Assembly: GCA_021527695.1 (NCBI GenBank)
Contig: JAKFAO010000010.1
Coordinates: 558,001-622,000 of the forward strand
Source: Naematelia aurantialba
Taxonomy: Eukaryota > Basidiomycota > Tremellomycetes > Tremellales > Naemateliaceae
Reading direction: 5' to 3'
DNA: 64,000 bases
Position numbers and translations under genes: made by a program. The notes beneath the pieces are model-generated. The model saw only the letters and a program-made list of their open reading frames with translations, was not told the origin of the DNA and ran no database searches. The first letter of the stretch is position 1. The number at the start of each line of letters is the position of its first letter. Shown one piece after another: positions 33,830 to 50,451 of the stretch.

Positions 33830-34345
33830 CTATTGTCCAGGATCTTGTAAGACAATGAGCAAATACCTCTCGTCTATGTACATCAGGATCTGCCTCCATG
33901 GCTCCCTCGTCATTAAAGCTCACCAGGCGTGATGATAAGTTCGTGTCGTTTCGTTCGTATACGCATGAGCTTCAACTCGTCCTGCATAGAATCAGCACGC
34001 AACCCAGTCCCGACCTGCTGCGACCAGACAATTGAGACTAACCCCTTCATCGCATTCCCCGACAGCTCCAGTCACAGCCGCCACGACACCCTCCAATGCT
34101 TTTGCATACTTCCGCCCACCTTGGCCGTCGAATACGGTGCCGATGCTCTGCACGATCGCACCCACCGGCCCGCTCGATTCCGTGTCTCGCCGAGAGATGA
34201 TCATCACTCCCTTGACGTTGCGGTACGCCGACAGCCGGGCGAGCGTCGCCTCGATCTCCGGGGGAGGCGGTGGGATGGCAGATATGCTCGACGTGGAGGA
34301 CGCGAGGGCAGAATGGCCATTCGCCATGGGTTCTGCGCTGGACAT
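33830..34345 (-). CDS. Roadblock/LC7-type dynein light chain
   Basis: Small light chain of cytoplasmic dynein of the roadblock/LC7 family, which dimerises and binds dynein intermediate chain. Three exons fit: 34043-34345, 33924-33981 and 33830-33873, giving 134 aa. The LC7 fold is clear from EIEATLARLSAYRNVKGVMI through GPVGAIVQSIGTVFD, then DELKLMRIRTKRHELIITPD and ERYLLIVLQDPGQ at the end. The family is usually about 95-105 aa; here about 30 Ser/Ala/Pro-rich residues precede the domain. Start chosen at the first ATG (MSSAEPMANGHS) that precedes the domain; an upstream in-frame ATG reading MKLTRACVW appears to be leader. Divergent to RPC1. Confidence 0.9.
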
Positions 34346-34655
34346 GGCTGCTACATGCTCCTTAGACGGTCTCTCATAGCACTCTTGTATATGTATACAG
34401 CTTAAAAGGGAGGGGCAGATAAACAAAGTCCAGACACATGCCCGAGTTAATTTCAATGCTTCGAGGTCTGTTGGTTGTTCGTTGCTCAGTGTTTTGGCCT
34501 GCGAGTGATATATCCCTCAAGCTCTTGCTTTGCCTCGTCTTCTTGCGGGTGGTCCGGGAACAACAACTGCAAAGCTACCCGGGGACACAGCGAACATAGC
34601 TCCGACTTGGCTCAGCTAGGCAGACGGGCGGCTCGGGCTGTCGCCGCCATTCATC
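34346..34655. promoter_or_regulatory. Divergent promoter LC7 dynein / RPC1
   Basis: A 310-nt gap between two opposite start codons, carrying both promoters. A TATA-like string TGTATATGTATACAG occurs at about 34387-34401. That is about 45 nt upstream of the LC7 start codon, so it may serve the LC7 gene. Confidence 0.45.
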
Positions 34656-40081
<5,426 letters not shown>

Positions 40082-40404
40082 GTCGATGGCGTCGACATGC
40101 GCTGGAATCCAGGTTCATAATGACGTTGAGGGACAGGCACGAGCGAAGACGACGTTACGATTTTCTGGGCAATAGATTGCAATGACCACGGGCTCTTCAC
40201 TCTCACAATTTGCATCTTCCACAGCATAGTAGGCGCCATGCATCGAGCAGTGTGTATGTCTAGGGCATTTATTAAATATGGTGCACAGCTGGACACTGGC
40301 GTTGGGTTCCGACAGTCTGGACCGTCCGTTGGATCGAATAGGCTGCTGAGGTACAAGAACACAAGACTCCGTTGGGTTGGGTGGGTGGGGTGGGTGGGGT
40401 CGGT
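40082..40404. other. Convergent spacer RPC1 / URA6
   Basis: 323 nt between facing stop codons, holding both 3' ends. A TGGGTGGGG repeat occurs at 40377-40400, just before the URA6 stop. Nothing else is recognisable. Confidence 0.5.
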
Positions 40405-42136
40405 TTAAAGAGACAGCACAGGCTCGAGATTAGGCGGCACCGCAGAACCGGCAGCGCCGGTTGCGGGAGCCGAGGCAGCGGTGCCGCGAGAGAGCCGCTC
40501 GTCGACTGCCTTCTTGACGTTGGCGTAGACGACCTCCTTGTCGGGGGACGAGTCGACCTAAAGATGTCAGCAGGTAGCAAGTAGCAGGTAGCCAAGTGGC
40601 CAAGTAGCAAGTAGCCGAATAGCAAGAGACCCAGCAGTTAGGTAGCCAACTGGCTTCTAGGCGACCAGAGGGAGAGGCAAAGGCAAGGATCCGAAGCGCG
40701 ACAGCCAAAAATGGAGAAGGGATGCAAGAGCGTCACCCACCTCGACCACCTTGTCAAGGCTGCGGTAGTACTTGACAACAGGCATAGACGTCTCGACAAA
40801 CGTGCGGAAGCGCTTGGTGATGGACTCGCGATTATCGTCTGCCCTGCCTGAAGTTTTGCCGCGCTCGAGCAGCCGCTCGAGCATGACTTGTTCGGTCGTG
40901 TTGAAGAAGAGGACGAAGGATGATTGACAGACCTGGATGAGAGGCGGGGTCAGTGTCGTCGTGTCTAGTGTGGACCTGGTGTCAAGTAGAGTAGGATTGA
41001 AGTGGGGATGGAGCAGAGTAGGACTGTGAGTGGGAATGGAGTAGAGTAGGATTGTGAGTAGGGATGGAGTAGAGGAGTGGCAGCAGTAGTGGGGACGGAG
41101 TATAGGCGTGGCAGCAGTAGAAGGCGATGCTGTAGCGAGTAGGAGTGAGAGGACAAGCACGAGTGGAGTGTAAGGCCGCGCGAACACTCACAGCTTCGTC
41201 AAACTTGAGCGCCTGGTCCATCTTCCTCGGGAACCCATCGATCAGGAAAAGCCCCTTGCCATCCTGCCACGCCGCGGAGGTGTTGGGCGGGGACTTGATC
41301 GTGTCGTGCATGGCCACTTCGAGGAGCTGTACAGCCAAGCGCCGATATCAGCACATCATAGAATGAACAACACGTCGCGATCTTGGAAATACACGTAGCG
41401 CTGATGAGAAAGACGCCGCGCGGGGGGAGGAAGGCTGCTATACCTGCGAGGATAGGCACACCGGAGAGAGTGGGTACATGTGGGAGGATGCGTAGAACAG
41501 GATACTGCAGAGTGTGAAAGATGGACTCGCCTTGATCGTCACTTCCTGAGGGACGATCTTGCCTTCGCGGATGTACTCTTTGATCAGGTCGCCGTACTTG
41601 GAGCCGGGACGATCTTGCTCCGCCCTGAGCAGGTCTCCAGCTGTCGGCGTCAGCGAAGAGACAAGGTCAGCGAAGACACAAGGGTTGGTGATAGCCCAGT
41701 ACGTGGCATCGAGGAGGGGGAAGACGACGACGATGAGGACGACAAGACATGTAAGACAGAGACAGCAGACCTACCGGACAGATGCTTGAACCCGTATTCC
41801 GCTACCAGACGCTCGCACTGCGTGCCCTTTCCTAACCACCATCAGCATTTGTCTCCCTCCACCGCTCTGCTCCCATTGGGGTACAGCACGACGCAGGAGT
41901 GACTCACCAGCTCCAGGACCGCCGAGCACAAAGATGACCGTCACTTTGGACGCGTCAAACCTGTCAAAGTCTGGCATCTGCAGCTCCGAGCTCGGCGCGT
42001 CTCCCTCTGCAGAGGCAGAGGCAGGCGCTGGTGCAGGCGCAGGCGCAGGCTCAGACGTAGGGGCAGGTGTTGCAGCCTCCGCTTCAGAGGCGTGCTTGTG
42101 CGCCAGCGCCGCTTTGATATGGTCGATCACGCCCAT
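40405..42136 (-). CDS. URA6: UMP/CMP kinase, Ura6-type adenylate kinase family
   Basis: Nucleoside monophosphate kinase that phosphorylates UMP (and CMP/dCMP) in pyrimidine nucleotide synthesis. The start [17 protein letters not shown] is followed by an Ala/Pro-rich linker of about 40 residues. The catalytic domain has the P-loop [14 protein letters not shown], the NMP-binding [40 protein letters not shown] and the lid region [18 protein letters not shown] with [15 protein letters not shown]. The end is [13 protein letters not shown]. About seven exons. One intron (41327-41530) starts with GC instead of GT. An N-terminal extension compared with the usual about 200 aa could be a targeting or linker segment. 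Confidence 0.93.
41327..41530 (-). other. GC-AG intron in URA6
   Basis: After ...GTGACGATCAAG the sequence continues GCGAGT, a donor consensus with C in place of T. The intron ends TGTACAG before CTCCTCGAAGTGGCC. Joining gives EVTIK+[13 protein letters not shown] in phase 0, which fits the kinase family. No GT donor nearby keeps the frame. Confidence 0.75.
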
Positions 42137-42484
42137 GTTGTCTATTCCGCTCTCGCGCCTCTGCAGTGTCCGTGGTCCTGGTAGAGATGGATGTGGGACA
42201 GGTTCTGGATGTGGCGCCTTAAGAGTGTCGTTGGAGTGGACGTGAGAATGCAGCAAGACGGTGGCACAAGTGGGAACAGATTGGATTTGTGTTGCCGGTT
42301 CCGGAGGTGGCAGGCGGCCAGGCGCCTGATTTTATATTTTATATTAGACGACTGGGCTACACATAGAGTACTTGATACCAGTCAACCATCTGCATACGTC
42401 CATCAACAGACTAGAATCGCCCTTGACACCAAGAAAACGACATGCATAGATGTCCATCACGCCACCCCCAGATCAGAGACCAGC
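42137..42484. promoter_or_regulatory. URA6 promoter region and 3' flank of the next gene
   Basis: 348 nt upstream of URA6, both neighbours on the minus strand. A TATA-like block TTTTATATTTTATATTAG lies at 42330-42347, about 195 nt upstream of the URA6 start codon. Confidence 0.45.
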
Positions 42485-44009
42485 TCAGATATATCCTTCT
42501 CCACCCTTCAGGACAAGGCTCTTCTTCCGCTCCTGCACCGCGGCCAACTCGTCGACCAGCCCACTCATTCCCGCCCACTTCGCTTCGTCCTCGACCCTCT
42601 TCCGTCGTCCTTCCATCCTGCCCCAGGTGCCCATGGCCAGCCGGCCCGCAATAGCGTGCCACGGTCCAGCATCGCGATACAGCAAGACGCGCAGCTCCGT
42701 AATCACCCCTCCACCGTCGATTACTTTCGGGTCAAGCGAGAGTTTCGGCGCGTTGCGCCGGAGCGCAATGGACGACTTGTCTTGCACTGGCGCCGCGAAG
42801 GACGAGCCCGGAGAGGGAAAGTGCGGGAGAATATGCTGCGTGTACTGGTTACGGGTCTGAGCACGCTTCCTGCTTGGTCCATCATCGCGTTGGGCTGAAG
42901 GGTGAACAGGGACATCAAAGTTCGGCTGATCAGGCGTAGTTATCCACAACGAGCGGAAATATTCGTCCCTTCGCTTATCAGCCAAAGAGACGAGATCACA
43001 GGCAGCAGAGTCAAGGGACATACCTAAGCAAGGCGCCAAGACCGTACTCCGAGTCGAGGTCCGAGTCTTCCGCCGACGACCCATCCGTCATCTCAGGCTC
43101 CTTGCGCTCCTCGTCCAAATACCCTTCAACAAAGGAGCACAGGTAGCCACCGGCCTTTCGCAGCGCTTCGAGCGGCAACGTTACCGAGTTGGTGCGCGGT
43201 TCGTCGTCGAGCGAGTAGCCAAAGTCCAGCACGATCAAGATGGAAGATTCGGCAGTGGGTGCCGGCTTGATGGTTTTGGACAGGAGCGTCGCCTGGAACG
43301 GAGTAGCTGGAAGCGATGTCTTTGGCGGAGGCCGAACGGTGGATCGGCGGTCGCGCTTGAGGTCCACGCTAGACGCACGAGCATGCAGGGACATGCGCTG
43401 ATCGCTTTCCTTGGTCTTGGCCGTCTCCCGGTCCCATCTCTTTGCATCCATCGAAGGGGCCCGTCGTATCTCCTTTCCCAGTCTAGACGATGGTCGATAT
43501 GTGTCTCGCCTGTAGTCTCTCACCATATCGCGCTCGTTCTCGGACTCCGATCCGGGCGACATTAGGAGCTGCGAGTCGGGCGAACGAAGCGAAGAAGGCA
43601 GATACGAGCTGACGCTACTTTGGCTCAATATGGGTCGAAGTCTCGGCAAGACTGGAGCAGTATCAGGTGTGTGCGAGATGTACTCGGTCGGCTGCTGGCG
43701 CTCGGACGGTAGTGGAGCCGAAACGCTCACGGGCGTCTTCATACCACGTACGGCCTCGCTAGGGCGACGGACTATCTGCGCCCCGATGAAAGGAGGGGAA
43801 GCCGCTGAGCTGTTGGACGAAAAGCTGGAACTGGGAGTGTGGCCATGGCTTCTGGACCAGAGGGAAGCTGCGGTGGTCGCTGGTAGCGGTGGCAGAGGCG
43901 GGACCGGCGGCAGAGGGGGAACATCTTGGCTCTTGGAAAAGGAGAAGAAGCGTCGGGGCGACCGGGGAGGTCGAAGATCAGGTAGCATTGAGTGAGAGTT
44001 GCTGGGCAT
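42485..44009 (-). CDS. Ser/Pro-rich protein of unknown function
   Basis: Two exons, 43024-44009 and 42485-42968, join cleanly to 489 aa. I do not recognise the family. The N-terminal half is disordered. It starts MPSNSHSMLPDLRPPRSP, then a Pro-rich track VPPLPPVPPLPPLPA that could bind SH3, WW or profilin. Ser-rich segments with many SP sites follow. A more ordered region starts with SSILIVLDFGYSLDDEPRTN and TLPLEALRKAGGYLCSFVEG. The second exon continues with RDEYFRSLWITTPDQPNFDV, and near its end come VITELRVLLYRDAGPWHAIA and a charged C-terminal helix. Possibly a basidiomycete-specific regulator or scaffold; this is not supported further. Confidence 0.75.
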
Positions 44010-44581
44010 GATGTTGCCGCCTGAGGTTCTTGGTTCTGGTTGTTATTGAGCAGGTTGATGGCAGGGTGGAGATAGTCAGTTTCAGTTCGTCGCCCAAAGA
44101 TGATGATGTAGAAGGAGTAATCAGCCTGCAACGCAGGCCTGTGGAGCACTTCATCGCCGCAATCCCTCATACCACTGGCCTTTGGAGTGCTGAATTGCAT
44201 GCCTTTACCGCATTGGCCGGGCGAAGATGGTGATCTGGAGCGAGGACAAAGGTGCAGACCCCATGCCGAGAGTGAGGATGTCGATGAAAGGAAAGTTGGA
44301 AACAGGGATGAGCTGAAACAAACTCAAGGACAAAGGTGAAAGCGCCGCCCGTCCTGAGATAAAGGAAGGAGATGATCATGCGGACCCCATTTACTGGTGA
44401 GAAGTGAGTTCAATCGTTGGACCTTTGGCGTCAGTAAGTGATCGCAGCGAGTCGATGTCACGTAGGATACGAGTGGATCGCGTTAGTGGCCCGTGAGTGA
44501 CCTGCATATACAGACAAGTAGCGGAATCGGAAGTCATGTACCTGAGAGTATAGCTCTGTCCCAATATGCTCAGAATGGAAT
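44010..44581. other. Intergenic region upstream of the Ser/Pro-rich gene
   Basis: 572 nt between the start of the Ser/Pro-rich gene and the MMS2 stop. Open frames here are not supported by splice signals or domains. No repeats seen. Confidence 0.45.
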
Positions 44582-45369
44582 CTACACCTTCCGCTGCTTT
44601 GCCAGGACAGCCAAATCCAGTGGAGGGAACTCGCTTCCCTCGGGCGGTTGAGGATTCTTCCTGTTGGGAGGAGACGCCATGTCCCTGCAATCATCAGATC
44701 TCGCCGCTGTAGTCTGGCCGACACACCGACCTTCTCAACTCCACCAAGACTGTTTCGAGGGTAAAGTCTCGCTTCCAGGTGGCAATGGAGGGAACACGAG
44801 CAAAGTTGACCTAGAGGAGCATCGGCATCCCATGCAGACGAGGTGTTGCGAAGCTCACTAGGCCATTGTGGTCGACGCAAGGGAGGTTAATCTTGCTCTC
44901 GAACTTGACCAAAGGAGGTACGTCTTTGGATCCGTCAGCTGGATTGTTGGGCAGGAGCAATACGACGTACCGGGGTACTTGTCGCCGCAGTAGATGCTAA
45001 GGCTAAAGATACGGTTCTCGTATGCAGAGTGTGGGGGACCGATGATCGTACCGTTCCACTCGTACATGGCCAGATCATCTCCATCCTTCGTACCTCATCA
45101 GCAGAGGTCATACAGAGAAGGAAAGAGACGAATGGGGGTCAATGGCGCATGCTGCTTACCTTCAAGCCGTAACTTGCACTCCCATCTCCAATACCTTTCT
45201 CGCCATGCTCAAGCTCGGAAAGAAGCCTGAAGCTCCTGGGCACTACAAATCGTGGATCAGCACCGACAGGCGATGACAATCCGGGGGGGAAATGGCAGTG
45301 GAGGTTTGGACGATTCGATCTGCAAGCGGGAGGATGCCGGGACTTTGTAATGAGCTTACCCTTCGCCAT
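44582..45369 (-). CDS. MMS2: Ubiquitin-conjugating enzyme variant Mms2/Uev1
   Basis: Catalytically inactive E2 variant that pairs with Ubc13 to build K63-linked ubiquitin chains, used in error-free bypass of DNA damage on PCNA. Exon 1 is only 10 nt (45360-45369, MAK plus one base), then a 117-nt intron, exon 2 45160-45242, and three or four more exons to the stop at 44582. The protein of about 150 aa reads [20 protein letters not shown], then [60 protein letters not shown] and [19 protein letters not shown]. The position of the E2 active-site Cys is occupied by non-Cys residues, as expected of a UEV. The C-terminal tail is somewhat longer than in yeast Mms2. Confidence 0.93.
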
Positions 45370-45661
45370 ATTGGGATGACTGTAGACGTCTGTCACCAAT
45401 CAAGCCCGCACGAGCTGTTCTCGCTAGCTGATGGAGGATTGCCTGGACAGCACAAACCAAAAGATAATGTGAGAGCAGTGCAAAGAGGTCGGCGTCATCC
45501 CGCTTGGTGGCTTGCCTGGCTGGAGGCACGCGAGAACCGCGTGGATATCACGTGCTTACCACATGTCTCTGGCGCGTATGCTCTTCTGGGACGCGTCTGC
45601 AGAGAGATCGTTCATGGCCCATACATTTTCGGGACATCATCCACCGTCTGGTCCTCGCAGC
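45370..45661. promoter_or_regulatory. Divergent promoter MMS2 / TOF1
   Basis: A 292-nt gap between the opposite start codons. Both genes act in replication-fork protection or damage tolerance, so shared regulation is plausible but not shown. No MluI cell-cycle box (ACGCGT) is seen; the nearest match is GACGCGTC at about 45592-45599. Confidence 0.45.
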
Positions 45662-48600
45662 ATGGGGTCCATAGTCGTAGATGACCTCGGCATGGAGCAG
45701 CCTCCGTCGCCAGGGCTGCTTCCCGATGAGGTTGGCTTTGACCGGTTCGATATCTACATGCCGGCCGTGCAACTGCTCGTCAATGCTTTGGGCGGATACG
45801 AAGAGGTCGAATTCTCGCCTGGCTGCTTTGACACAATCTATCGACCGGGAGATTCCGTCTTGGCGGTCTTGAAGGATCTCAAGACTCTCTGGCGGAAGGA
45901 TGATACAGACGACGAGCGGACTGTGGCGCGGTGCATGGCCCGAGCTGGGCTGATGCGAGAGCTGGTGGCCCTGGTGGTCGAGTGCACCGATCGAGGGGAT
46001 TGGGGACGGAAGGTCTCCCTCGTAGCTTGTGAGTCTGCCTATGTGCCAACCGCTCAGCGTTTGCGTGCTCATACGCTACAGGTGATCTCATTGCGGCCCT
46101 GACATGGCCCATTGACGTTGCTCAAGAGCTCAAAGAGATGCAGGACGAGCCGCACGTAGTGACAGATTATGCCAGTCTCCTACGATCGCAACTGGAATAC
46201 AAGGTGAGCAATCTCGAGGGTCGTGGCGAAATCTCATTATTGTAGGCTATGTTCCTGCAGACAGAAATCCCGCTCAGATGTCTCCTGGCTCTGATGCTAC
46301 CAAGTCTCGCGAAACCCAGAAAGTAAGCCCTGACGGCCACTCCGCAATCGCACTGACTTGGAAACAGAGAGGAGAAGGATAACAGGATCATCTCGCTTGG
46401 ACTCCATATTGTTCGAAACCTCCTAGCAATCAAAGATGCAGTTTCGGATGGGCATTCCGCTGGCGAACAGGAGGAGTTTGCCCACCTACAAGTGGGGACT
46501 CTTATGCGACATGACCATCGCAAGCTGATCACTCATTTAGTCGACACTGGTAAATCAATTGAGCAATTTGACATTCTTTCAACTCATCCTTACCCTCGCC
46601 TCTTGCGCCGACAAAGGCGACTATAACCAGTTCAACGTCCTTGTTTTGGATATCCTGCATCTTATCTTCCGATCCGTCAAAGCCAAGGAGCTGTGTCAAG
46701 ACCAAGTGAAAGTACGTGCTTCGTCTAACTGTGGGTCCTACGCTGATACATTTAGGCGCCCCTCGAAAACCTCACTGCACTCCTGGATGCCGAGCAAAGA
46801 CAAAAGGTCGTCAAGGCTCGAGCGGGAATGACCAGACACTCTCGCTTCGGCACAACTGTTGTCGTCAAGGCTGTGAGCTCAGATTCGCGGTCTCGCTTGC
46901 AGGTCAGCTGATATTTGAGGCAGGGAGATCAGAAAATCATTTTGCACAAGCAGAATGCCGTGGCGGCCAGCGCTGGCCAGATTCTGGACCAGATCAAACG
47001 CAAGCGGGCTGGGAAGCTCAAACGAGTCGTGCGTACAATGACCGTCGTCGAATCTCAAGTGACAAACGAAGCTGAGATACGAATGTAGGACGAGCTCACT
47101 CAAGTTGTAAACCTCAGTCCCGACGCGCGGCGGTGCTTGCAGGACCTGGCAAAGAGCTTCATTCAGTCTTGCTTTAATGGTACGACGTCATCTTACCAAA
47201 GGTGATCAGTTCTGACACGACCCAGTATTCTTTGCATCGATCCTGAAAGACATCCGCATGGAACGAAGCAAGATCCGGCCAACCGATAATATCCGCACCT
47301 TCTACCTCGCCCACTTCTTCATCGAGTACCTACTCCTTCTCCGGCAGAAGCAACAAGCAGCAAAGCTTGAGCCGAAGGGCCAAACATCAAACAATGATGA
47401 CTCGGAACCGGACTTGGCGCTCGGTTTGGTTGCGGAGATGGCTGAGCTGGATTCGGTGAGATGGGTTGTCATGCGCATGAAGTACTCGATGGACGATAAG
47501 GTGAGCATTTGGAATAGCTCAGCGGGTGGCAGCTGACGCCGCGCCAGCCTCCAGCTTGGACAGAACTGCAGGCGAGCTTGGATTGCTTCACTCAGATCGT
47601 AGGTCTCGCTCAGCTGCGTTGAGCCCCACGCTGATTCCAGTTAGCTACTGCTTGTCGACGCTATGAGCCTGTCCGAGGAGGAAGAGGATCTGGAATTTGC
47701 CGAGATCCTCCAGAATCAGCTATACTATAATGGGGACGTCCTGGACTCATCACTTCAAGTCATCTCACAATACAAAGACCAATCCGTTGCGTACGTGCTG
47801 TGCTCCCGACGAATCCCCATGACTAATCCGCATCACAGGTATCTCACCTCGGTTGTTCACTTTGCCTATGTGCTTCTTCGCATGCTTGAAAAGTATTCCA
47901 AGAACAAAGCTTTCATGTTTGTCCGAAAACGCAAAGCAGCGCGGAAAAAGCGCAAGGCTATCGACTCGCTACCTGAGCAAGCTGCACTCCCAGAGGAATA
48001 TGGTGACGAGGAGGACATCGAACCAGACAAGGACACGCCAAGTTACGCCGAGCATGCCTTTACGTTTACGTCTTTTGAAAAGGTTTGTTTGTGAGAACGA
48101 GTGCGGCTGATAGCGCAGCGCTTCGCTCAAGAAGGGGTTGTCAACACTCTGGTCACTTTCCTGGCGAGATTCAGGGAGTTTGATGAACCCGACCAGATGA
48201 AGTGGATCGTTGGCCTCATGCACAGGCAGATCATCAAGACCCAAGCAGAGGGTTTATACTTCAAGGTACGTAGTGGCGAACGAGAAGCTGGAATAGCTGA
48301 CGATCTTCAGGTATCGGTCTTGGACCTGTTCCGAGCCGTGTTGGACAACCAGCAAAGCCTGCCAAAATCCGACTCGACTCGCGACCTCTTGCAGCTCATC
48401 ACGTTTGTACTGCGGAAGTTCTTCAAGCGGGTGGCGGAAGATCCCTTTATCATTGTGCAGGCGCTTGCCCCGAAAAGCCGAGGTCATTGGAAGGAGATTT
48501 CTTCATACAAGAGCGATGAGGAAGATGATGACGGAATGGGTGGTCAGAGAGATCGAATCAGGGAGAAGGCAAGTCTCGGATGAAGGTGGGCGGACGAGAA

Positions 48601-50211
48601 CTGACTTTGAGACAGATGCTGAAGGGTCCTGCCGAGTTGGAGTTTAAGAAGAAAGCAGGACTGAGTTGGAGTCAGCAAATGGAGATCGCGGTGGCGGTGC
48701 TCTTGCGAGACGGACACGAAGAGTGGATCCAATGGGTCATCGAGGTGAGGAGTCTGTCCTGGTGCGGCAGCGAGGGTACTGACGACGCCTAGGTTTTGGA
48801 AATCGCGCATGCTGCACGGACTGAGGTCGTCTTGGCTGTTGATGGCGAGAATGCTCAGCAGGGTGAGGATGACAGTGATGATGAGGAGAGAAGGGTGCGC
48901 AACTTTGGTGGTCCAAGTAAGGAAGCAGTAGAAAGATTCGTGCAGCATGGTGTGTCGCGCCATCCGTGATCCTAGCGTAACGAACTGTACTGATTCTGCA
49001 GACCTCGAGGCGGATAGCGAGGAACGCTCGGCTGCGGTAGCGCGTGACCAACATTTCCGTCTGATGCTTCGGCTTCTCTCTTTCGATCATACCGAGGCAG
49101 AGACTAGTGAGTCTGTCTCCTGCCAAGACTTTTGCAACAGACTTGGGGACTGACCGGCTCAGCGGCAGACGAACGGTGGTTCATCCCTGCTGCAATACTG
49201 CCTACCAATCTCGCCACTTCCCTCGGAGCGCTTCGACAGTTCCTAGCCTTTCCTCCGTCGCTCGACGTCGACCCTAAAACCCTGCTGCGTCCCGTACGCA
49301 AACCGCGTGCTCGTCAGACTCGCCATGGATCCGGCTCAGACTCGGAGCTTGAGGCTGAGTTTGACCTGGATCGTCCGGCAAAGGCGCGGAAACGCAAAGT
49401 GGCGGAAACGCAGGTGTTCAAATCGGCTGCATTTATTGTGGATTCCGACGACGACGAGGAAGCGGACAGGCTGTTCTTTGAGCGCGAGAGGGAGCTGCGG
49501 AGGGAGATGGACGAGCTGGCGGAGAAGCAAGGGAGTGTCATGGAGGGGCAAGGCAAGAAACGCAAGCGGAACAAGGGAAAGGACAAGGACAAGGGGAGAT
49601 CGAAGGAGATGGAAGCGGCCGTCAACAGCGATGACGAGGAAGAGCTAGATGTCGATGGCGAGGTCCAGCAGAGCAGACCTGGACGATTCGGGTCTTCATC
49701 GAGCCAGGGGGCGTGGGGGGACACTACGGACGGAGATGCGGAAGAGGAAGAGGACGGCGATAGTGAGCAGAGCGACGAATTCTGGGGCGGCTCGCAGAGG
49801 AGAACGAGGATTTTCTTGCCTAGGGATGGCGTGGGTTCCGCAGGTTCCATGCGTTCAGTGGGTGCCAGGAGTCCTGCAGGTTCTGTGGGTGCCAGGAGTC
49901 CTGCTGGCGTGGGTTCCGCAGGTTCCATGCGTTCAGTGGGTGCCAGGAGTCCTGCAGGTTCTGTGGATGCCAGGAGTCCTGGAGGTTCAGTGGGTGCCAG
50001 GAGTCCTGCAGGTTCGGTTGGTGCCAGGAGTCCTGCAGGTTCTGTTGGCTCCATGGAGTCGAGGAGGTTTAGCCGTCCCACCAGTCCCACCAGTCCCACC
50101 AGTCCCACCAGCCCCACCAGTTCGAGCCCGAATGCAAATCGCGGTCGGGGAGGGGAAGCACAAACGCGAGGCGTGGAGGTAGAGGATATTGGGCGTACGC
50201 CCATTGTCTGA
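45662..50211 (+). CDS. TOF1: Tof1/Swi1/Timeless fork-protection protein
   Basis: Timeless-family subunit of the fork protection complex (with Csm3/Tipin), which travels with the replisome and mediates pausing and checkpoint signalling. The start MGSIVVDDLGMEQPPSPG is at 45662 (an alternative ATG lies at 45692). TIMELESS N-terminal blocks include FSPGCFDTIYRPGDSVLAVL, IPLRCLLALMLPSLAKPRK, DKGDYNQFNVLVLDILHLIF and YLTSVVHFAYVLLRMLEKYS. Middle blocks include EFDEPDQMKWIVGLMHRQII and RDLLQLITFVLRKFFKRVAE. The C-terminal third is acidic and Lys-rich (KARKRKVAETQVF). It ends in a tandem 9-residue repeat (GSVGARSPA) at 49830-50050 and TSP repeats at about 50075-50120. Many introns. Stop at 50209-50211. 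Confidence 0.93.
49830..50120 (+). repeat. Coding tandem repeats in the TOF1 tail
   Basis: A 27-nt unit encoding GSVGARSPA-like nonapeptides recurs, nested in a larger block VGSAGSMRS+VGARSPAGS that is itself duplicated. It is followed by five TSP-encoding 9-nt units. Several units carry S-P sites, possible targets of proline-directed kinases. Confidence 0.85.
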
Positions 50212-50451
50212 ACCAGAGGATGAGGAACTGTGCTTATCCGTTATCCTCTGCACGATGTACGGTCTTGGATCTGCACAATCCATCGTCGTAACGGCTGTGG
50301 CCGATGCCAGCTGTCGACACGTTGCATTGCATGCACAAACGGCTGTGAAATAGATTACACACAATAGACCCGTTGCAAGATTGCATGCAGGTGTCTACGT
50401 CTACGAATATATACAGTACGGCGTTTCTGCCAATTCCATCAGTGTCCCCGC

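Noticed and set aside
45512..45661. Upstream in-frame extension of TOF1 beginning MPGWRHART
   Set aside because: The sequence is unlike Timeless proteins and would use up the MMS2/TOF1 promoter; a start at 45662 or 45692 is more likely.
49314..50204. 296-codon minus-strand open frame antisense to the TOF1 tail
   Set aside because: It is the mirror of a Ser/Gly/Asp-rich repeat region that opens the opposite strand by composition; no start context, domain or splice signals.
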